A DNA stretch of 64,000 nucleotides. It comes from Acidobacteria bacterium 28-9. GTDB lineage: Bacteria; Acidobacteriota; Blastocatellia; Pyrinomonadales; Pyrinomonadaceae. Positions 63,233-64,000 of this stretch are shown piece after piece. Within the stretch, counting starts at the first letter, position 1, and every line of letters starts with the position of its first letter. Where the stretch lies: contig MWYY01000030.1 in the NCBI GenBank assembly GCA_002050355.1, forward strand, positions 120,240 through 184,239, written 5' to 3'. The translations under genes were made by a program, and so were the position numbers. Under the pieces are notes generated by a model. That model saw only the letters and a list, made by a program, of their open reading frames with translations. It made no database searches and was not told the origin of the DNA.

Positions 63233-63529
63233 TAGTGATTCGTCCGCTAAGTTGCGGCATAAACCCGAAATAGGTACAATTTGCCGCATCCGGTCTAAAT
63301 TACTCGACCAAGCACGGCACGCCCTCTGGCTGAAACCTTATAGCCGTCGAACACAAGCAGCATACATTTCTCGAACTAAAAAGTATATCTTTTCAAATAC
63401 CGAGTCTTTATACACTTCTTTTTGATAATAAGTCAATAAAATTCTCGATGTTAGCTGTGCCTTGAGTCAATTTATTTGCCATGTGGCGCGTTTTATCGTG
63501 CGGGTAATGGTTTGGGTATGTCTGGAAAG

Positions 63530-63570
63530 AGAAAAGCCGCAAGTTTTGACGCTTGCGGCTTTTCTTTTTT
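63530..63570. terminator. Strong intrinsic terminator
   Basis: AGAAAAGCCGCAAG (63530-63543) and CTTGCGGCTTTTCT (63552-63565) form a perfect 14 bp stem followed by TTTTT. It is the inverted copy of 60860-60893. It lies downstream of the VCBS-repeat gene (3' end at 63610) and upstream of the glycosyltransferase. The rest of 63217-63609 shows no gene. Confidence 0.85.
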
Positions 63571-63609
63571 GTTATTTAATTGTGCTGTCTTTCCTATACG
63601 TCAATTGTT

Positions 63610-63999
63610 TTAAGGCACGAAAGCATTTGGAATCGGTCTGTCGCCATTTGCTCCAAACTGAACAACATTAAAACCAAGCGTGCTTCTGAGTTGATACCAG
63701 GTGCCTTCCGATGGTCTGAATACGGCAACATCCGTTTTTCCGTCTCCATCGTAATCAGCCGGGACCGCCATATCCGTCGAATTGCCAAACTGAACAGCAT
63801 AAAACCCTAGCGTACTTCTTAGTTGATACCAGTTGCCTTCCGATGGACGATAAACGGCAACATCTGACTTGCCGTCGCCGTCGTAATCTGCCGGAACCGG
63901 TTTATCGGTTGAATTACCGAATTGCACCGCCGCAAAGCCATCACGACTTCTCAACATATACCAGACACCTTCTGATGGACGATACACGGCATAGTCAGC
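63610..63999 (-). CDS. VCBS/FG-GAP repeat protein, 3' end (5' part outside window)
   Basis: Only the last 129 residues are inside the window. They consist of tandem repeats of about 44 residues with the unit PADYDGDGKSDVAVYRPSEG, then WYQLRSTLGF and VQFGNSTD. The Asp-rich DYDGDGKSD loops bind calcium in this propeller-type repeat. The last repeat ends with PIPNAFVP and a stop. Such repeats occur at the end of large secreted surface proteins. The 3' DNA repeats of about 132 bp are close to identical. Confidence 0.8.
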   Translation of the reverse strand, partial: ADYAVYRPSEGVWYMLRSRDGFAAVQFGNSTDKPVPADYDGDGKSDVAVYRPSEGNWYQLRSTLGFYAVQFGNSTDMAVPADYDGDGKTDVAVFRPSEGTWYQLRSTLGFNVVQFGANGDRPIPNAFVP

Positions 64000-64000
64000 C

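Noticed and set aside
1..64000. CRISPR arrays, tRNA and rRNA genes
   Set aside because: No regularly spaced repeats or recognisable RNA gene sequences were noticed; a dedicated search was not possible.

Overview
The window looks like a chromosomal segment of an Acidobacteriota member, most likely class Blastocatellia (Pyrinomonadaceae-like). This is inferred from gene types, not from a marker gene. The pointers are a two-component kinase with a long periplasmic beta-propeller, a winged-helix/TolB-propeller regulator, an expanded set of secreted NTF2-like proteins, bacterial alpha-2-macroglobulin, GT39-type membrane glycosyltransferases with TPR tails, and a tandem pair of M16 peptidases. No rRNA, tRNA or CRISPR array was seen.

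Layout. (1) 0.5-25.8 kb: after the 3' end of an alpha-2-macroglobulin gene, every gene is on the minus strand. Most encode single secreted or membrane proteins with their own signal peptide and ribosome binding site. Five full 113-114 bp imperfect inverted repeats, plus fragments, sit just downstream of stop codons. They have the features of integron attC recombination sites, so part of this region reads as a cassette array without an integrase in view (CALIN-like). The cassettes carry an acetyltransferase, a serine hydrolase, a selenium-binding-protein-like propeller, an intradiol dioxygenase, an amino-acid permease, NTF2-like proteins and TolB-like propellers. A two-component system (about 8.7-12.6 kb) and duplicated glycosyltransferase/TolB blocks lie inside. 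(2) 26-51 kb: mostly plus-strand housekeeping genes: a winged-helix/TolB regulator, arabinose-5-phosphate isomerase, TatD, YajQ, polyprenyl synthase, acyl-CoA dehydrogenase, thiolase, 3-hydroxybutyryl-CoA dehydrogenase, proline dehydrogenase, cytosine deaminase, two M16 peptidases, a UbiD-type decarboxylase, two metallophosphoesterases, and minus-strand proS and asnS. A 528 bp tandem duplication (34.6-35.7 kb) has left broken copies of two genes. (3) 52.1-60.7 kb: a compact integrated element with tyrosine recombinase, excisionase-like protein, primase-helicase, small proteins and both terminase subunits, but no recognised portal, capsid or tail genes. It resembles a phage satellite or a reduced prophage. 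(4) 60.9-64 kb: a third GT39 glycosyltransferase with a half attC at its 3' end, flanked by two inverted copies of one terminator, then the end of a VCBS/FG-GAP repeat protein running off the window.

How it fits together. The minus-strand block is accessory DNA dominated by exported proteins and by sequence duplication; its cassette-like boundaries suggest piecemeal gain by site-specific recombination. Fatty-acid and C4 metabolism genes (acyl-CoA dehydrogenase, thiolase, hydroxybutyryl-CoA dehydrogenase) are near one another but not in one operon. The 52-61 kb element appears to encode integration, replication and DNA-packaging functions and would probably need a helper for virions.
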